The notes below the pieces were generated by a model. It worked only from the letters and a program-made list of their open reading frames with translations. It did no database searches and was not told where the DNA came from. This document shows, in pieces, positions 1-11,346 of a stretch of 64,000 bases of DNA; the stretch's first letter is position 1; each line of letters opens with the position of its first letter. Source of the DNA: Maea johnstoni. Taxonomy: Eukaryota; Annelida; Polychaeta; Spionida; Magelonidae. Position numbers and translations under genes: made by a program. The stretch spans positions 27,868,805 to 27,932,804 of the forward strand of contig OZ012689.1 in NCBI GenBank assembly GCA_963942565.1, in the 5' to 3' direction.

Positions 1-79
1 GCTGGAGCGGCGGGGAATCTCATGGCGAAACTGACAAGTGGGTGTCGTCCCGGAATGTGACAGGGAGCAAAAACACCAG

Positions 80-175
80 GAACAACCGTGGGCACGCAGA
101 GCTCACAGAACCGAGCTCCGACCAACTGTGGTCTCGCAGAGGACTGAGCTCGGACCAACTGTGGTCTAGAGAGTC
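80..175. repeat. Short tandem repeat, about 33-bp unit
   Basis: The block beginning GAGCTCCGACCAACTG at 113 recurs at 146 with one changed base, giving a 33-bp period. A more diverged unit (CAGAGCTCACAG) precedes it. No coding role is visible; the frames through it have no recognisable protein similarity. Confidence 0.7.
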
Positions 176-205
176 AGTGTCGTACTGTTTCTCATATCTA
201 TTCAA

Positions 206-2360
206 TTAGAGCGATAGGGAAACCATTTCCCTGGACCGTCAATGGGACACAGACATCGCAACGACTTATGGATTTATTCTCATTTGTTAAAGATTTCCGC
301 ATGTGCTATAGAGCATGTGCTTTCTTCACGCTGTTCTGGCAGGACTCCCAGGAAGTGTGGAGACACCCACCATGGCTTTCATCTGGTCAACTCCCAATTC
401 TCAATCACTTACTTAAGAGAAAGGACTCACAAGTTTATTGTGTATATCTATTTATGTAAGTAAGCCTGGACACAACTCATAGCTAGAAGGTCAGCATGAT
501 TAAATAATGTGAAACACATTTCGCTTTTTTACCCAAGTAATTTTTGCAAATATAAACATACAGTTTGGATATTTGGCAAACTTCCTGTGCGATAGCCTAA
601 GGCACAAAGACTTCCATCACAGCATGCAAAGAATTACTACACTTATAGTAAATAACACCACATTTTCTCCTTCCACTGTAGTACACACATATTCTATGGG
701 TCAAGCATCCTACATTCTGGCACCAGGTGGACCACATTGTGCATACAAGGTGTGCTTGGTAGATCAAAGTACACAGCTGACAATAAAGATAGAGAGACTG
801 AAGGGGGTGGGGTTTAGGGGGGTCTTGAAGGCCCACAGATCTCAGATACTAAGAGGGTCATATATGCTACATATGGAAAGGCGGAAAAAACTATCTTGAG
901 TAAAATCTTCTTTGAGTAAAAACTTTTTAGGATCCCTGTACAAGAAACAATCAATTTTATAGGCCTTATGGTAGCTAAATATGTGTTTCATGGGAGCTAC
1001 CAAGCACATATTGTCTCAAGGTGTGTGTAAAATCAGAAATATTGCCGACAGATTTTCCGACAAAAAAAGTTGTGGCAGGATGTTATCCTATACACAGGAA
1101 GTATTGTTGTTGACAGCATCTTTAACAGGAAATCAGCTGGACGTCTAAATAGACATGCTGGTTTGTATTCTACGCCCAAGGTCTAACATGAAATGAAGTA
1201 CTGAAATGTGAGTACGATATGATTTAATTTACACATGCTCCAATTCATCTGAACCTAATAGCTACCAGAAATATCATCTTCAGTGTGTGTGAACATAGAT
1301 GTTGTGTACATCAGGGATTGCATGGTAAAATAGTGCATCAGGTGCAGGTTCAGAGGGAGTTCGAGGGTCTAGATGAACCCCATTTACAACTCAACTTGTT
1401 GATATCTTTGCAAAGAATTTTCAATTTTCTTTAGTTTTGTTTAAAACTAATGTAGATCCTATTTGTTAAAATAAACCCAATACACAGAAATCCTGAATCC
1501 TGGACCTGCCTCTCTGCATTAATTCTGGTCACCAAAGAGTGCCTTTTGTCTAAAATGGTAGTTCCTATTTTGAACACTAGGGGATGAATCGGTTGCATAA
1601 TCATTTTGGGTGGAAGCTTCAGGAAGTATGGTGCACTTATTAAATTCGAATGATCACTGAAGCCTCTCATTTCATAACAGACCTTAACTGTACATAAACA
1701 GTTCAAAATATCACTTCCATCATCAGTATGTGCAATTACATATTACTGGCCTTAAGCTTTAGGTCACCATCTCTGAGCTGGTTTCCTCATACCAACAAAT
1801 AGTCCTAGGTTCAGAATGCATGAGTTCTGTGCATGTAAGTAATCAGCATTGTCCACTTCTCTGGTGATGAGGTGGAATTAAGGAGGGTTGAATGGGGTTC
1901 TACCTCTTCCCCTAGACGAGAGAGTATAACTTTTCATTGCTGTATGTTTAAAACAAAACCTGCTCTTACAATACTATATTGCACATGCCTTTTGCCTCTC
2001 TGCTATTTTAGGTTTGACCTCAGCCAATGAGACTAATACATTATTATTCTGGTCAGCACTAAAACAGACCTCTGGCAGCATTCACATCAGGTATTAGTAA
2101 TTGTCCCCTGGTATAAGGTCATCTAGTGTACTACCACTTTAAATATGACCTGCCCAGGCGAATAATCTCACTACTAGGAGAAGTGTGAGTTAACCATAAC
2201 TATTCTCAGCACCCCCTCAACACCCTGTTTACCATAGGCAAGGTGCCAAGCCAAGACAAGACACATGGCATAAACATACACAGCATACTACTACCAGCTC
2301 AACAGATAAACATGTAGTACTGCAAGGAATTATTGTCATAATGAGCTCAGGACTTGATTC
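206..2360. other. Non-coding stretch, nothing recognised
   Basis: AT-rich unique-looking DNA. The small frames at 573-899 and 1431-1706 have no recognisable domain, no biased composition suggesting a real protein and no convincing splice-site context. I see no inverted-repeat element or tandem array here. Confidence 0.5.
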
Positions 2361-2622
2361 CACTTGAAACATGCCATATGGATGCTATGATGATATGAAC
2401 AAACTTTTCTCATATACACAAGAAAACCACAGCTCTGGTACTCGAAATGCAACCTCCTCACTATTAGCTCTTCCAAAATGTAATTAATCAATTGGCCAAA
2501 AATGCATTTCATACTCAGGGCCCAAAGTTTGGAATGGCTTAACTGAAGCAATTAGATGTGCACCATCTCTACCTTCCTTCAAGTCTCGATACCTAAAAGC
2601 AATGTACTGTACTACTTTGTAA

Positions 2623-2669
2623 CCCTGGGGCCCTCGAGCAACTTGTAAACATGCCAGAGGGCCACAGGG
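2623..2669 (+). other. 3'UTR stem-loop of the LINE fragment
   Basis: Immediately after the LINE stop codon, CCCTGGGGCCCTC (2623-2635) pairs with GAGGGCCACAGGG (2657-2669), leaving one internal mismatch and a 21-nt loop. In UnaL2/L2-type LINEs a 3' stem-loop is what the reverse transcriptase recognises. That this one does the same is inference from position and strength. Confidence 0.65.
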
Positions 2670-2713
2670 AAGATCCTTAAAATTGGACTGAGTTACCCTC
2701 TTTAAATAAAGAT

Positions 2714-2715
2714 TA

Positions 2716-2774
<59 letters not shown>

Positions 2775-2806
2775 ATTATTATCATTATTATTATCATTAT
2801 TATTAT
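2714..2806. repeat. (ATT)n microsatellite, LINE tail
   Basis: About 30 near-perfect ATT units, grading into ATC interruptions at the right. It directly follows the LINE 3'UTR, so I read it as the element's own tail after expansion rather than an independent microsatellite. Confidence 0.85.
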
Positions 2807-4390
2807 GATACAAAACAATACAAAACACAGCATACCTAACTATTCAATTCAATCTTATCCTGGTACTTCTCGGAACTATTGCCATTAGACAGACACATCT
2901 TTGTTATCTAACCATTTTTACAAAAAAAATCTTAATTGAGCAAAGTAAGCAAATGGACCCTTTTAGCAGGCGATACAAAAGCAAGAAACACACCGAGAAA
3001 AAGCTGATGGCAGAGTCGTTATGCAGTGGAATTACTACTATGCTGTGTTTCTAGTCCTACCATTATCACACACTAAACAAACAATGAGAGTTAGCCCGGA
3101 GGCATCTGTCAGTGATAATCATAAGGGTGACCTTGATTCCAAGGTTGTCAGGGCATGCCAATTTCAAGGCATATGTATGGCAGGCCTTTAAAACACTGTT
3201 TTATGCTCATTTAAATTCCAAAATCCTTAAAAGCAAACAGCTGGACAACCAAATATTTTGGATGTGAATTGCACAATTTATCAGTTTGTAACCTTTCTGA
3301 AAATTTTCACTTTTTTCATTATCATACATTAAACTAAATATATTTTCTTTATGATTGTTGTTTGAATGAATTTTATCACTTTAAGTCAAAATATGGTACC
3401 TAACCTTGAATTACAATTCATGGCAAAGAAAGAATCTAAATGCATAGGACAACCTGGCTGTGAAACAAAAATCAATCTGAGCGGAGGTCAAGGTCGTGCC
3501 ACAAGGGCAAGGATACGGAATGTGAAGGTCAGGAGAGGTCAGGGAGAAACAGTTGTCGTTTAACTACAGTGTTTATGTTTTCTGTGCTTGAGTGGCGGCG
3601 GTTGCGTGGTGTCCTGGTCCATTCATAGCGGGTCTCTGTGCTTTGTGAATAATGGACCTTCAGAATGGAGTCAAACTTGAGTGTATTGAAACATGCCATT
3701 AAGCAGCAGTCAAAATAGACCTGCACAGATCACCCATTCATCTTTGTCAAAGACATGTTTCACAACAATAGTCAACAATTATGTGAAGTATTACCTATCA
3801 GAACTGTATACATAAACATGATTTCATTGTGAATTACTAAATTCTATCTTAATCATTCTTATGCAATCTTACAGGTAATCTTAAGACAAATACTTTTTCA
3901 CAAAAGAAATATTTCATATGAATACTTTCTCATAATTCTCTATAAAACAATACATAAGAAAACGACTTCAACACTATTTAGGGTAAATGTGAATTCTTTA
4001 TGATTTTTTTCCCCAAAAACCCACTCTTGTCTTATGACTGTCATCAGTACATATGGCCTTAGTTTGACTGCTGGTTTGTTGTAACTGTTTTTTCTCCCCT
4101 TGTGGTGTCAAGCCAAGCCATGCTGTAGAACAATACATGTTTTGACCTGTGCTGGGAGTCTATGTGTATGTGTTTATTTATGCACCCTGGCTCCCAGCGG
4201 GGCGCCCCCTAGAGTTCAGCATTTTCCCAGCTCCCTGCTCTCCTCAACAGCAGTCTATGTTCTACTTACACAAACAAGGCTACCGGTGATAAGGACCTCG
4301 ATGTGAAAGAGAAAAAACCTGTTGTTATGTTTTGTAGTTTGTGAAATAGTCACCAGGGGTCACTTCCACCTATATATAAAGGCCTGGCCT
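2807..4390. other. Non-coding stretch with nuclear-receptor half-sites and one CTCF-like motif
   Basis: No gene is visible. Two local signals stand out: an AGGTCA half-site cluster at 3485-3542 (AGGTCAAGGTCG, then two further AGGTCA copies) and a CTCF-like core in GGCGCCCCCTAGAG near 4199-4213. The rest is AT-rich DNA without a recognised repeat. Confidence 0.45.
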
Positions 4391-4540
4391 GATGGCTTTG
4401 TAGTCTAGGATGTTGCCACTGATTGCAAGCTGTCTTTCATCACTGTATATGTTTGAATCCCACCTAGGTACTCCGGTTTCCTACACCAATTACAACGGGC
4501 TAGTCACTAACGTAGCCTCAATATGGCAGAAAAAGTGATG
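4391..4540 (+). mobile_element. tRNA-derived SINE (family 2)
   Basis: A pol III split promoter is recognisable: a box A-like TGGCTTTGTAGTCTAGG at 4393-4409 and a box B-like GTTTGAATCCC at 4451-4461, at tRNA-like spacing. The 3' part contains CAATATGGCAGAAAAA (4519-4534), shared with the copy at 28842-29045. Box B deviates from GGTTCGANTCC, so this is an old copy. I see no clear target duplication. Confidence 0.6.
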
Positions 4541-4661
4541 AAAATGAAATTCGAAATTCTATCTATATACAATGGCAAGTTAATACTGATTAAGACCTCA
4601 ATGTGGAAAGGAAAAGAGCTGTTGTTTGTTGCTGTATGAGAAATTGCCAACAGGTGTAACT

Positions 4662-4889
4662 TTAACCCATTAATGCTCAGTGGCCAAAACAGGCCTGACA
4701 ATTTTGGAAATATTTTTCTAACATAAGCATTTTTTGGAAAATAATTGAAGGCAAAATGTTTGAGAGAAGTCAAACAACAACTCTCCTTCAACTATTTTGT
4801 AAACTTTTGCTTTATTCTAAAGTTATATTGAAAAGTATGAAAGTAGCAGACGATACTTTCTAGAGGATCTCTGAGTGTGAATGGGTTAA
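4662..4889 (+). mobile_element. TTAA-flanked piggyBac-type MITE, group A
   Basis: The ends are TTAA|CCCATTAATGCTCAG and CTGAGTGTGAATGGG|TTAA: inverted termini starting CCC inside duplicated TTAA, the piggyBac-superfamily signature. The interior carries GGCCAAAACAGGCC, a central palindrome (GAAAATAATTGAAGG ... CTCCTTCAACTATTTTG) and a right subterminal hairpin at 4832-4859. It is 228 bp and non-coding. By eye it is roughly 85% identical to the copy at 29353-29582. Confidence 0.85.
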
Positions 4890-5106
4890 TCTATCTCCAG
4901 TACATAATGCACAGTGAAGTGGCAAGTAATGTAGAACTCAACACCTAGAAATCATACGGCAATTTATAGTAATTGAAACATGATTACAGTACTACTTCCA
5001 TGATACAATGGAAGGACCAATAAAACTACTGAGTGTAAAATATAATTGTACCCATGTTGATTTATTGAATAGCGAAGTAGTTAAATCAGAGATTATTTCA
5101 AATGCC

Positions 5107-5314
5107 TTAACCAATACATTCCCATAGTGAGCAATAATAAGATCAGATCAGATTCAGGAAAATATTTGAAGGAGAATTGTGAATAGGAGTTGAACTGAAA
5201 CTCCCTTTCACATATTTTACAATTCATACCCCCCCCCCCCCCCCCCCCCCCCCCCGGCCCCTCCCAGGTAATCCAAATACTTTTCAAGGGAAACTCTAAG
5301 CATGTATGGGTTAA
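5107..5314 (+). mobile_element. TTAA-flanked MITE, groups A/B, diverged, with poly-C insertion
   Basis: It starts TTAACCAATACATTC and ends CATGTATGGGTTAA. The central palindrome is clear (GAAAATATTTGAAGGAG against CTCCCTTTCACATATTTT). A 27-nt C run at 5229-5255 has grown inside the right half. The diverged left terminus makes the boundary less certain than in the group A copies. Confidence 0.65.
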
Positions 5315-6529
5315 TAATGTTATAATTTGCCTAGCTTGGGCTGCTCCTTTGATACATGATTTCTGATTGCACCAGATTGACCCCATGAAATTCCACTTGA
5401 TATTTACATCATAATAATTAATCCACTTTGTAGCATGCTGTCATTGACATGACTTTCTAAACGCATTAAATTTATATTTGTTTTCATAGAATCATTTACC
5501 GTGGTGAAAATAACAATGGATGACTTGTGCCATGATGTGTACTTAATGACCTGTTCATTGTAGGGTCCTGACGATGAGTGCAAATGTAAAAACACATCCT
5601 GCTTTAATGCTTTAATGTCCGCTTTACCAGTGCAGCAGACACCTGTTTGTGGTAATCTGATTGGTTACCTGTACCCATCCCTACCCCTTCATCCTCCTCC
5701 CCCCCCCCCCTCAATGAACCCTCCCTATCACACATGCCAAACATTCCCGTATCCTGCATTTTTTTTAGTTGATAATACTAGCTGTTCCTTTTTTTCTCTC
5801 TTGAAATCCTATATACATTTTTCAGATGGAAATACATGTACTTCAAAATAGAGGGTCAATTACATAAAGCTTGTCACATAAGGTTAACTTCATTTTTTAT
5901 CATTTTTAAATATTTTCTTTCAGTTTCCACTTTGGTATAAACCCTCATAGTTGTATAAAATATTTGCCAACCTCTATCTCCATAGATCAAGAATTTTTTT
6001 CACCTTGCGATGACTAAATCCATTAAAAAATTCTAACCCCTACCTCATAAATTAAGAAGAAATTCTATGATTCTAAATCCATAAAAAATTGCTATAAATC
6101 TTAGTCCTACAATATTCTAGGACTGTACGGCTCAATGTCTGTCTTCTGTATAACTTCTAGAAAGTACAGGTCAACCAAAACTGTGTGCCTAAGACTGGCT
6201 CCTGCTGGCGAGATAATGACAGCTCATATATCAGAGCAATCAGCGATCAATCTTAAACCCAAGCACAAAATTACCACTCACTTCCCTGATCAACATCTAA
6301 TCACAGTTTTCATATTTCACTAGGGTGTATCTAAATGCTTAGATTTATTGGCACGTTGCCAGTAATTCACAGCTGAGTGTAAATTTCACATTGGGCGCTG
6401 GTGACATAGTAATTATCCCACGCACCCTACATAACCTGTATGATATCTGAGTATTGCCAATAAATATAAAAAATAGCTATTTTGTAGATATTTGGAACAT
6501 AAAAAATCCATCAAACATTTCATAGTATA
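5315..6529. other. Non-coding stretch
   Basis: AT-rich sequence with a short C-rich run (CCTCCTCCCCCCCCCC, about 5693-5710). The frames at 5404-5595 and 5615-5851 have no recognisable protein features. Confidence 0.45.
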
Positions 6530-6754
6530 TTAACCCCATTCATGCCTCTAGGTCTTCTTGACAGGAGTCGTATCCACCTATGACACTCTTGAAAAAAAGG
6601 AAGAAATTAATCAATAATTGGAAAATATATTTCAATGTGAGTTTTTGGTTATTTTTTTGAACATTTCCTCTTCAAAGATATAAAGAAAATTGTGTTTGTT
6701 AGAGAGATATCACCAGTTGGGTGGTTTTTGGCTCTACAGGCCTGAATGGGTTAA
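6530..6754 (+). mobile_element. TTAA-flanked MITE, group B-like
   Basis: The left end is TTAACCCCATTCATGCC and the right end is GGCCTGAATGGGTTAA, forming an inverted terminal pair with TTAA at both sides. The interior is more diverged than in other copies but keeps the group B layout, including a late GATATCA block. No coding capacity. Confidence 0.75.
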
Positions 6755-6991
6755 GCATGTTGTGGGCTTGATACAAACCCCTCTAACCACCCTTTTATAT
6801 TTGAACTCCTCAGTATCAAAGAATCAAACATATTTCTTGGGCCATATCTCTTTTCCCAAAATACTTGAAGTAGAATTGTTGACCAAAACAAAACCAATAA
6901 CTCTCCTTCAAATATTTTTTGTAATAATGCTTATTTCCAAAGGTAACTTCAAATGTTTCGTGGGTCCAGACGACACCTGTCAAGGAGGCAT
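6755..6991 (+). mobile_element. MITE fragment, groups A/B, directly adjoining the previous copy
   Basis: Only the central part is clear: CCAAAATACTTGAAG pairs with CTCCTTCAAATATTTT about 35 nt downstream, as in complete copies. It is followed by AATGCTTATTTCCAAAGG, matching the right half. The outer termini are not preserved, so the limits are approximate. Confidence 0.5.
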
Positions 6992-7721
6992 CCAATGACG
7001 GCTCAGGGTTGAGAGAACATGATGGTTACCAGAGCATGGAGGAGGGAGGGGAGTACCGTTGGTTATGTAAGGGACCCGATAGACCAGGAGATGGCCAAAA
7101 TGATCAATGAGTCTAATAAGAATTAAGGGGGAGGCATCGCCCATCAACCAAGAAGACAATTTATCTGCATTCCTGACTACGAGCTGCGATAAGCATCAGG
7201 ACTTCCTAGGCTCCTCTGTGACAACTCTATTTGTTCAGGCCCCTGAGCCCAGATATGGAAACCCAAAAACAAACAGGCAATATGTTACAGGACGGCATGG
7301 GTCAGCCCTCTATCTATTTCCTGGTCGCTTTCTGTCAACACCTGCTGAACACTGTCTACCTTCGCTGTATTCACATGAAATAGAGTGCTTTTCCAGGCAC
7401 TCCTTATCGCATCGTAATCTATGATTGAAATGTTCCTGTCTTCAAATTCAGTCACAAAGTTTAAGCGTGAAAACCAGCAGATAAGATTGGCCATCAAACA
7501 GACATCAGTGATGATGCCTTATCATTTGAAGGATTCCATTAACTTGTTTAATAATCCTCTCAAGTATTTGTAGATACATAGCCTTGGAATTTGTAATTTC
7601 TTTAATCATATTATTTGTTCTGACGCACAGGTCCTCTCTGGACTTACAGGTGCAAACAGGCACACTGACCAAACCTCTTACTATCTAAAGGATACAAATC
7701 CAAAGAGATTTGTACTTGCTT
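6992..7721. other. Non-coding stretch
   Basis: No recognised repeat. Opposed short frames around 7107-7497 show no domain or signal. Confidence 0.4.
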
Positions 7722-7875
7722 ATTCCTGCATGTGCATGTAATATCTATGAAAGCTGATACACTCATTGATTTTATAGAACTGGTATTTTGGTAAATCCAA
7801 CCAAATTTCATTCCTGCACTTGTAATATCTATGGAAGATTCCCTCATGGATTTGAGAGTGCTGGTATTTTAGGAG
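7722..7875 (+). repeat. Diverged two-copy tandem duplication, about 88 bp
   Basis: ATTCCTGCA followed by TGTAATATCTATG, then a loosely matching block ending CTGGTATTTT, occurs at 7722 and again at 7810. The copies differ at many positions, so the duplication is old. Confidence 0.55.
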
Positions 7876-8200
7876 AGGGATTTTTTTCTGCATCTGTCAA
7901 GTGTTTACAGATGGTCTACGCTTCCCCACTCCTGCCCTCCCACCAGATGAGCAAGTTAAAAAACAGACAGTTTACAACACGAACAACCGCAAGAAAAAAA
8001 CACCTCCCAAGCTTTACGGTAAGCAAGGTCCTGCTCCAGAGATCTAAGGAAAGCAGTGCATGCGAGGGAGGGAGTGTCAGGATACCAGAGGGATATATAA
8101 ATGCGGATGCGAGGATGCATCCTGTTGGCGCGGCAGCATATGTGTTTTAGACAAAACAATTAGGATGAGCCAGAGCTTCCTAGGCAGCCACAGGTGCAAG

Positions 8201-8213
8201 AGGTCAAAGGTCA
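8201..8213 (+). promoter_or_regulatory. Perfect DR1 nuclear-receptor element
   Basis: AGGTCAAAGGTCA is two perfect AGGTCA half-sites in direct orientation with 1-bp spacing. It is the consensus for RXR heterodimers, HNF4 and COUP-TF. The sequence is exact; occupancy is unknown. Three more exact DR1 sites lie at 33968, 35121 and 49347. Confidence 0.6.
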
Positions 8214-8368
8214 GAGATCGGGAGAGCATGTGGATCCAGTTGCAGTGCAACAGGAAGTGGGCCAGTTCATTTAAATTCATTTCAAGATGAATGTTGCAAA
8301 AGAAAACCATCTATGTGTCTGTTTTTGATTTTATATGGTGTTGTATAGTGTGCAAGCCATGCAAACTA

Positions 8369-8562
8369 GGATGCCATAAAATAGTATATTTGTTTGACTC
8401 GACCAAGACCTTTCATACGCAAGATCATATCTATGATAATTTTCAGATTTAAGACAATCATCTTTAGTCAATCTTTAAATAGTACAATAGGTGCAAGAAT
8501 CTTGTTCCTGACAAATGCAATAAAATAGTATATCTGTTTGACCCTACAAAGGGGAGGGGCAG
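8369..8562 (+). repeat. Partial direct duplication
   Basis: CATAAAATAGTATAT followed by TGTTTGAC occurs near 8374 and again near 8519 with one difference. AATCTTGTTC also recurs on either side of the second copy. This is a short local duplication, not a known element. Confidence 0.5.
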
Positions 8563-8569
8563 GAATCTT

Positions 8570-10004
8570 GTTCAGAATGAATAAATACTTTTCGAATTGT
8601 GAGCCTTTGAAATAGTATTCTAAGACATGTCTTAAATGTTGCAGTCTATTTCAAGTTTTCAAGGATCCTAGGCTTTCTGGGTTAAACAACTGTGAGACGT
8701 CACAATGGCCTGAACAAACACGTATCCCAGAAAAAAACACAGAAAAAGCAGAGAAAAACTAGAGCAAAACACCACCTCACAATGGAGATAATATATTCCA
8801 GATGGGACCTAGTAATCCATCAGTGTACATCAACAACAAGATACGTACCAACACATAGCGATAAACATGTCATAATAAAGAACACAACAATTGTCTACAG
8901 GTATGCTGTATATACTACTAGTATGAGCCCATCCGGCCACCAACGAAGTAGCGTATATGCAAATGCATCCACACTGAGTACCCTGGCAAAAACATGTTTA
9001 AACCTGGCACATTTCCCTATTGATAATTCTCAATGGCTTTCAGACTTTAAAAGCACGCACATATAAGAAACAGCTGTTTTGTGATGAAGGGTTCCAGCAA
9101 GTCTGTGCCTTATTATTGTCCAATCAGAACGTCCCAAACTCAACATCTGCTGCGTCTCTTGTGCTGAGGCTTTACTCAATAAGTGCTGTCAAAAAACGCC
9201 AACTCAAAGTCTGGTGATTCACATGTAAGTACAGATATGAGTTACAAGTGGTAGGCTTTTGAGATTAGGACTTTAAAATGATATGGGAAAAGAGTAATCA
9301 TCTTTAACCTGACAGATTACCTGATACATAAGGAGAAAAAACTATCTGAGAATTATCTGACTTTCCAGGAAATATTGGCATTTTCCAAGCATTATCCTAA
9401 GAATCCCTGGATACCTCCAGCTACATTTAGGTATTATAGAGGTAATATGTCAACTACTTCAACTGTGCGATACTGCATGGACACATGAGAGAAAGAGAAA
9501 GAAAGAATTCTTCTCATATAAAATGTTTGCATAAAAAAGAGAGCAGTTTGGTGTAGATCGATACAGCTTTACCTCATGCTGGAACAGGTAGTGAGTAAAT
9601 GAATATTTCTCCAATCAAACTTCCATTCAAATCATGAACATTTATTTAAGGTTTACATTTGCCAATGATAAGATGAAGTAAAATAAATATGTAAATGTTC
9701 CTCTATGCTCTGTGTGGATATCAAAACTCGTAAGAATACAAGCCTGAGTTAACCAACAATTAAAGAACTGCAGAGACTGGATTCTGAATCCCCCTAATGA
9801 AAATATCATTCAGCAATGTCATGACCCTCAATTTCACAGAACTCCATTTGGTGATAACGAGAATGTAGCAATTAATCCAGTAGGCTTTGGACATGGAACA
9901 CAGAACACCATCTATCAACCACTTAGCTACTTAGTTCAGAGGTGAGATTTAGTCCACAGGATTTTGTTTTGTCAGTTTTTTGACAGAAAGCAACACCCCC
10001 TGCC
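8570..10004. other. Non-coding stretch
   Basis: The frame 8692-9066 (124 codons) is the longest non-microsatellite frame nearby. Its product is threonine-rich low-similarity sequence without a domain, a Kozak-like context or splice support. A purine stretch (GAGAGAAAGAGAAAG) lies near 9487. No transposon ends were found. Confidence 0.4.
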
Positions 10005-10320
10005 CTTCCAGTCTGCCGCCAGTCCGCAAGATCAAAGGCTAAATGGATGGGGATTAATTAGGGTCAGAGGTCATCGCCATGGCGACGGCACCTGATAACC
10101 CAAACAGAGCACGGGGATTTATCTTGGAAACATGATCTTAAAACAAAGTTTCATTTTTAATCATGATGAATGGCACCTTGCCGAGACATGCCGGGTAGTT
10201 TCAGCACCCAGCAGCAGGGTTTTAATGAATATTAATGGCAAAACCCACTCTGGGTAGGGAACCGCGGAGTGGCGCTAACTTAAATAAAGATAGCATCCTA
10301 TGACCTTTAACCTCATGCAC
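10005..10320. promoter_or_regulatory. Candidate cis-regulatory module
   Basis: A GC-richer island in AT-rich DNA with several consensus-like sites packed together: TCF/LEF-like AGATCAAAGG (10029-10038), ATTAATTA homeodomain core (about 10053), DR1 variant GGGTCAGAGGTCA (10061-10073), a palindromic RFX/X-box-like TCGCCATGGCGA (10073-10084), TTAATGAATATTAATGG near 10221, and inverted DR1 variant TGACCTTTAACCT (10301-10313). The density suggests an enhancer. No conservation data were available, so function is inference. Confidence 0.4.
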
Positions 10321-10952
10321 ATGCATATAATTAATTACTAATGGAACTCTAAAGCTTCATCAAGTCAGGGCTTGACATTACAGCAGTCCTGTCATCAAGT
10401 GAAAATATCCTTTGATAAGTAAGACGTAAGGTTTGGAATTTTTCAACTTCAACTGATATGCATCTTAAATTGGTCAGCTCTTTGTTTTTTAAAGATATCA
10501 ACTGCCTATTAATAATACAGATTATTATATAAATTCCAGTGCATCCAAAAGTTGAACAACTGAGAATGTTGCACATATATCTCTAATATTCTCAACACTT
10601 GCAGGAGTCTGAATATGTGAGTGTCACCTCCAAGGGTCAGGCCCCACGGGAGCCTGGGGAGTGAAATATTCCAACCTAGAACACATTGTTCAGCAAGTTG
10701 GCTACTTAGGGTGTGAGAAAATACTGGCCTCCTGAAGCCATATATCAAGGCCTGGCCAGGAATTAATAGGACTTTGCTGGGAGTAACCCCAGTACGTTAC
10801 ACAGAGCTTGAATTTGATCTGCGGGGTATATTAGACTGTGGTTATTCTCAGAAGACATAAACCATGCACTGTGCTGGATACAGCTCATAGGAGACAAGCT
10901 CGATACAGGCAGCCACCTAAAACACAATGCACACGCCATATTTCATCTCCCA
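10321..10952. other. Non-coding stretch
   Basis: No repeat or coding signal recognised. It leads directly into the 113-bp tandem array. Confidence 0.4.
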
Positions 10953-11346
10953 AGGTTGCAGATTATGACAGAAAGTATGCACATCCTCCCCCTCTCTCCC
11001 CACTGCGGGTGTCTCGGCAGGTTAGAATAGTTCCCTATGTGTCCAGCAGGTGTCACTTTATCTCAGGGTTGAAGATTATGACAAAAAGTATGCAGACCCT
11101 CTACCTCTCTCCCCACTGCGGGTGTCTCGGCAGGTTAGAATAGTTTCCTATGTGTCCAGCAGGTGTCACTTTATCTCAGGGTTGAAGATTATGACAGAAA
11201 GTATGCAGACCCTCCCCCTATCTATGTCTCCCCAATGCTAGCCTCTCGGCAGGTTAGAGTGGTTCCCTATGTGTCCAGCAGGTGTCACTTTATCTCAGGG
11301 TTGAAGATTATGACAGAAAGTATGCAGACCCTCCCCCTATCTTCCC
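10953..11346 (+). repeat. 113-bp tandem repeat, about 3.4 copies
   Basis: The block GATTATGACAGAAAGTATGC begins at 10961, 11074, 11187 and 11305, giving periods of 113, 113 and 118 bp. Each unit also holds TGTCTCGGCAGGTTAGA and CCAGCAGGTGTCACTTTATC. The third unit has a small insertion. Units two to four are very similar, so the array expanded recently. The overlapping frames of 63-101 codons merely translate the array. Confidence 0.9.

Larger units (their letters stand above)
2368..2806 (+). mobile_element. 5'-truncated LINE, 3' end with RT-protein C-terminus and ATT tail
   Basis: The frame from 2368 to the stop at 2620-2622 (85 codons) reads like the C-terminus of a LINE ORF2 protein. Landmarks in order are a TRNAT segment near 2440, LLALPK, then GPKVWNGL and FKSRYLKA. 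These match the general 'GPKLWNSLP ... FK..LK' ending of CR1/L2/jockey-group non-LTR elements. It is broken: a TGA precedes it at 2365 and an in-frame TAA lies at 2485-2487. After the stop come a hairpin (2623-2669), an AATAAA at 2704 and an (ATT)n tail from about 2714. The microsatellite tail fits target-primed insertion. The exact clade is unresolved. Confidence 0.78.

Noticed and set aside
10953-11346. CRISPR array
   Set aside because: Units repeat over their full length with no unique spacers, and the genome is eukaryotic.
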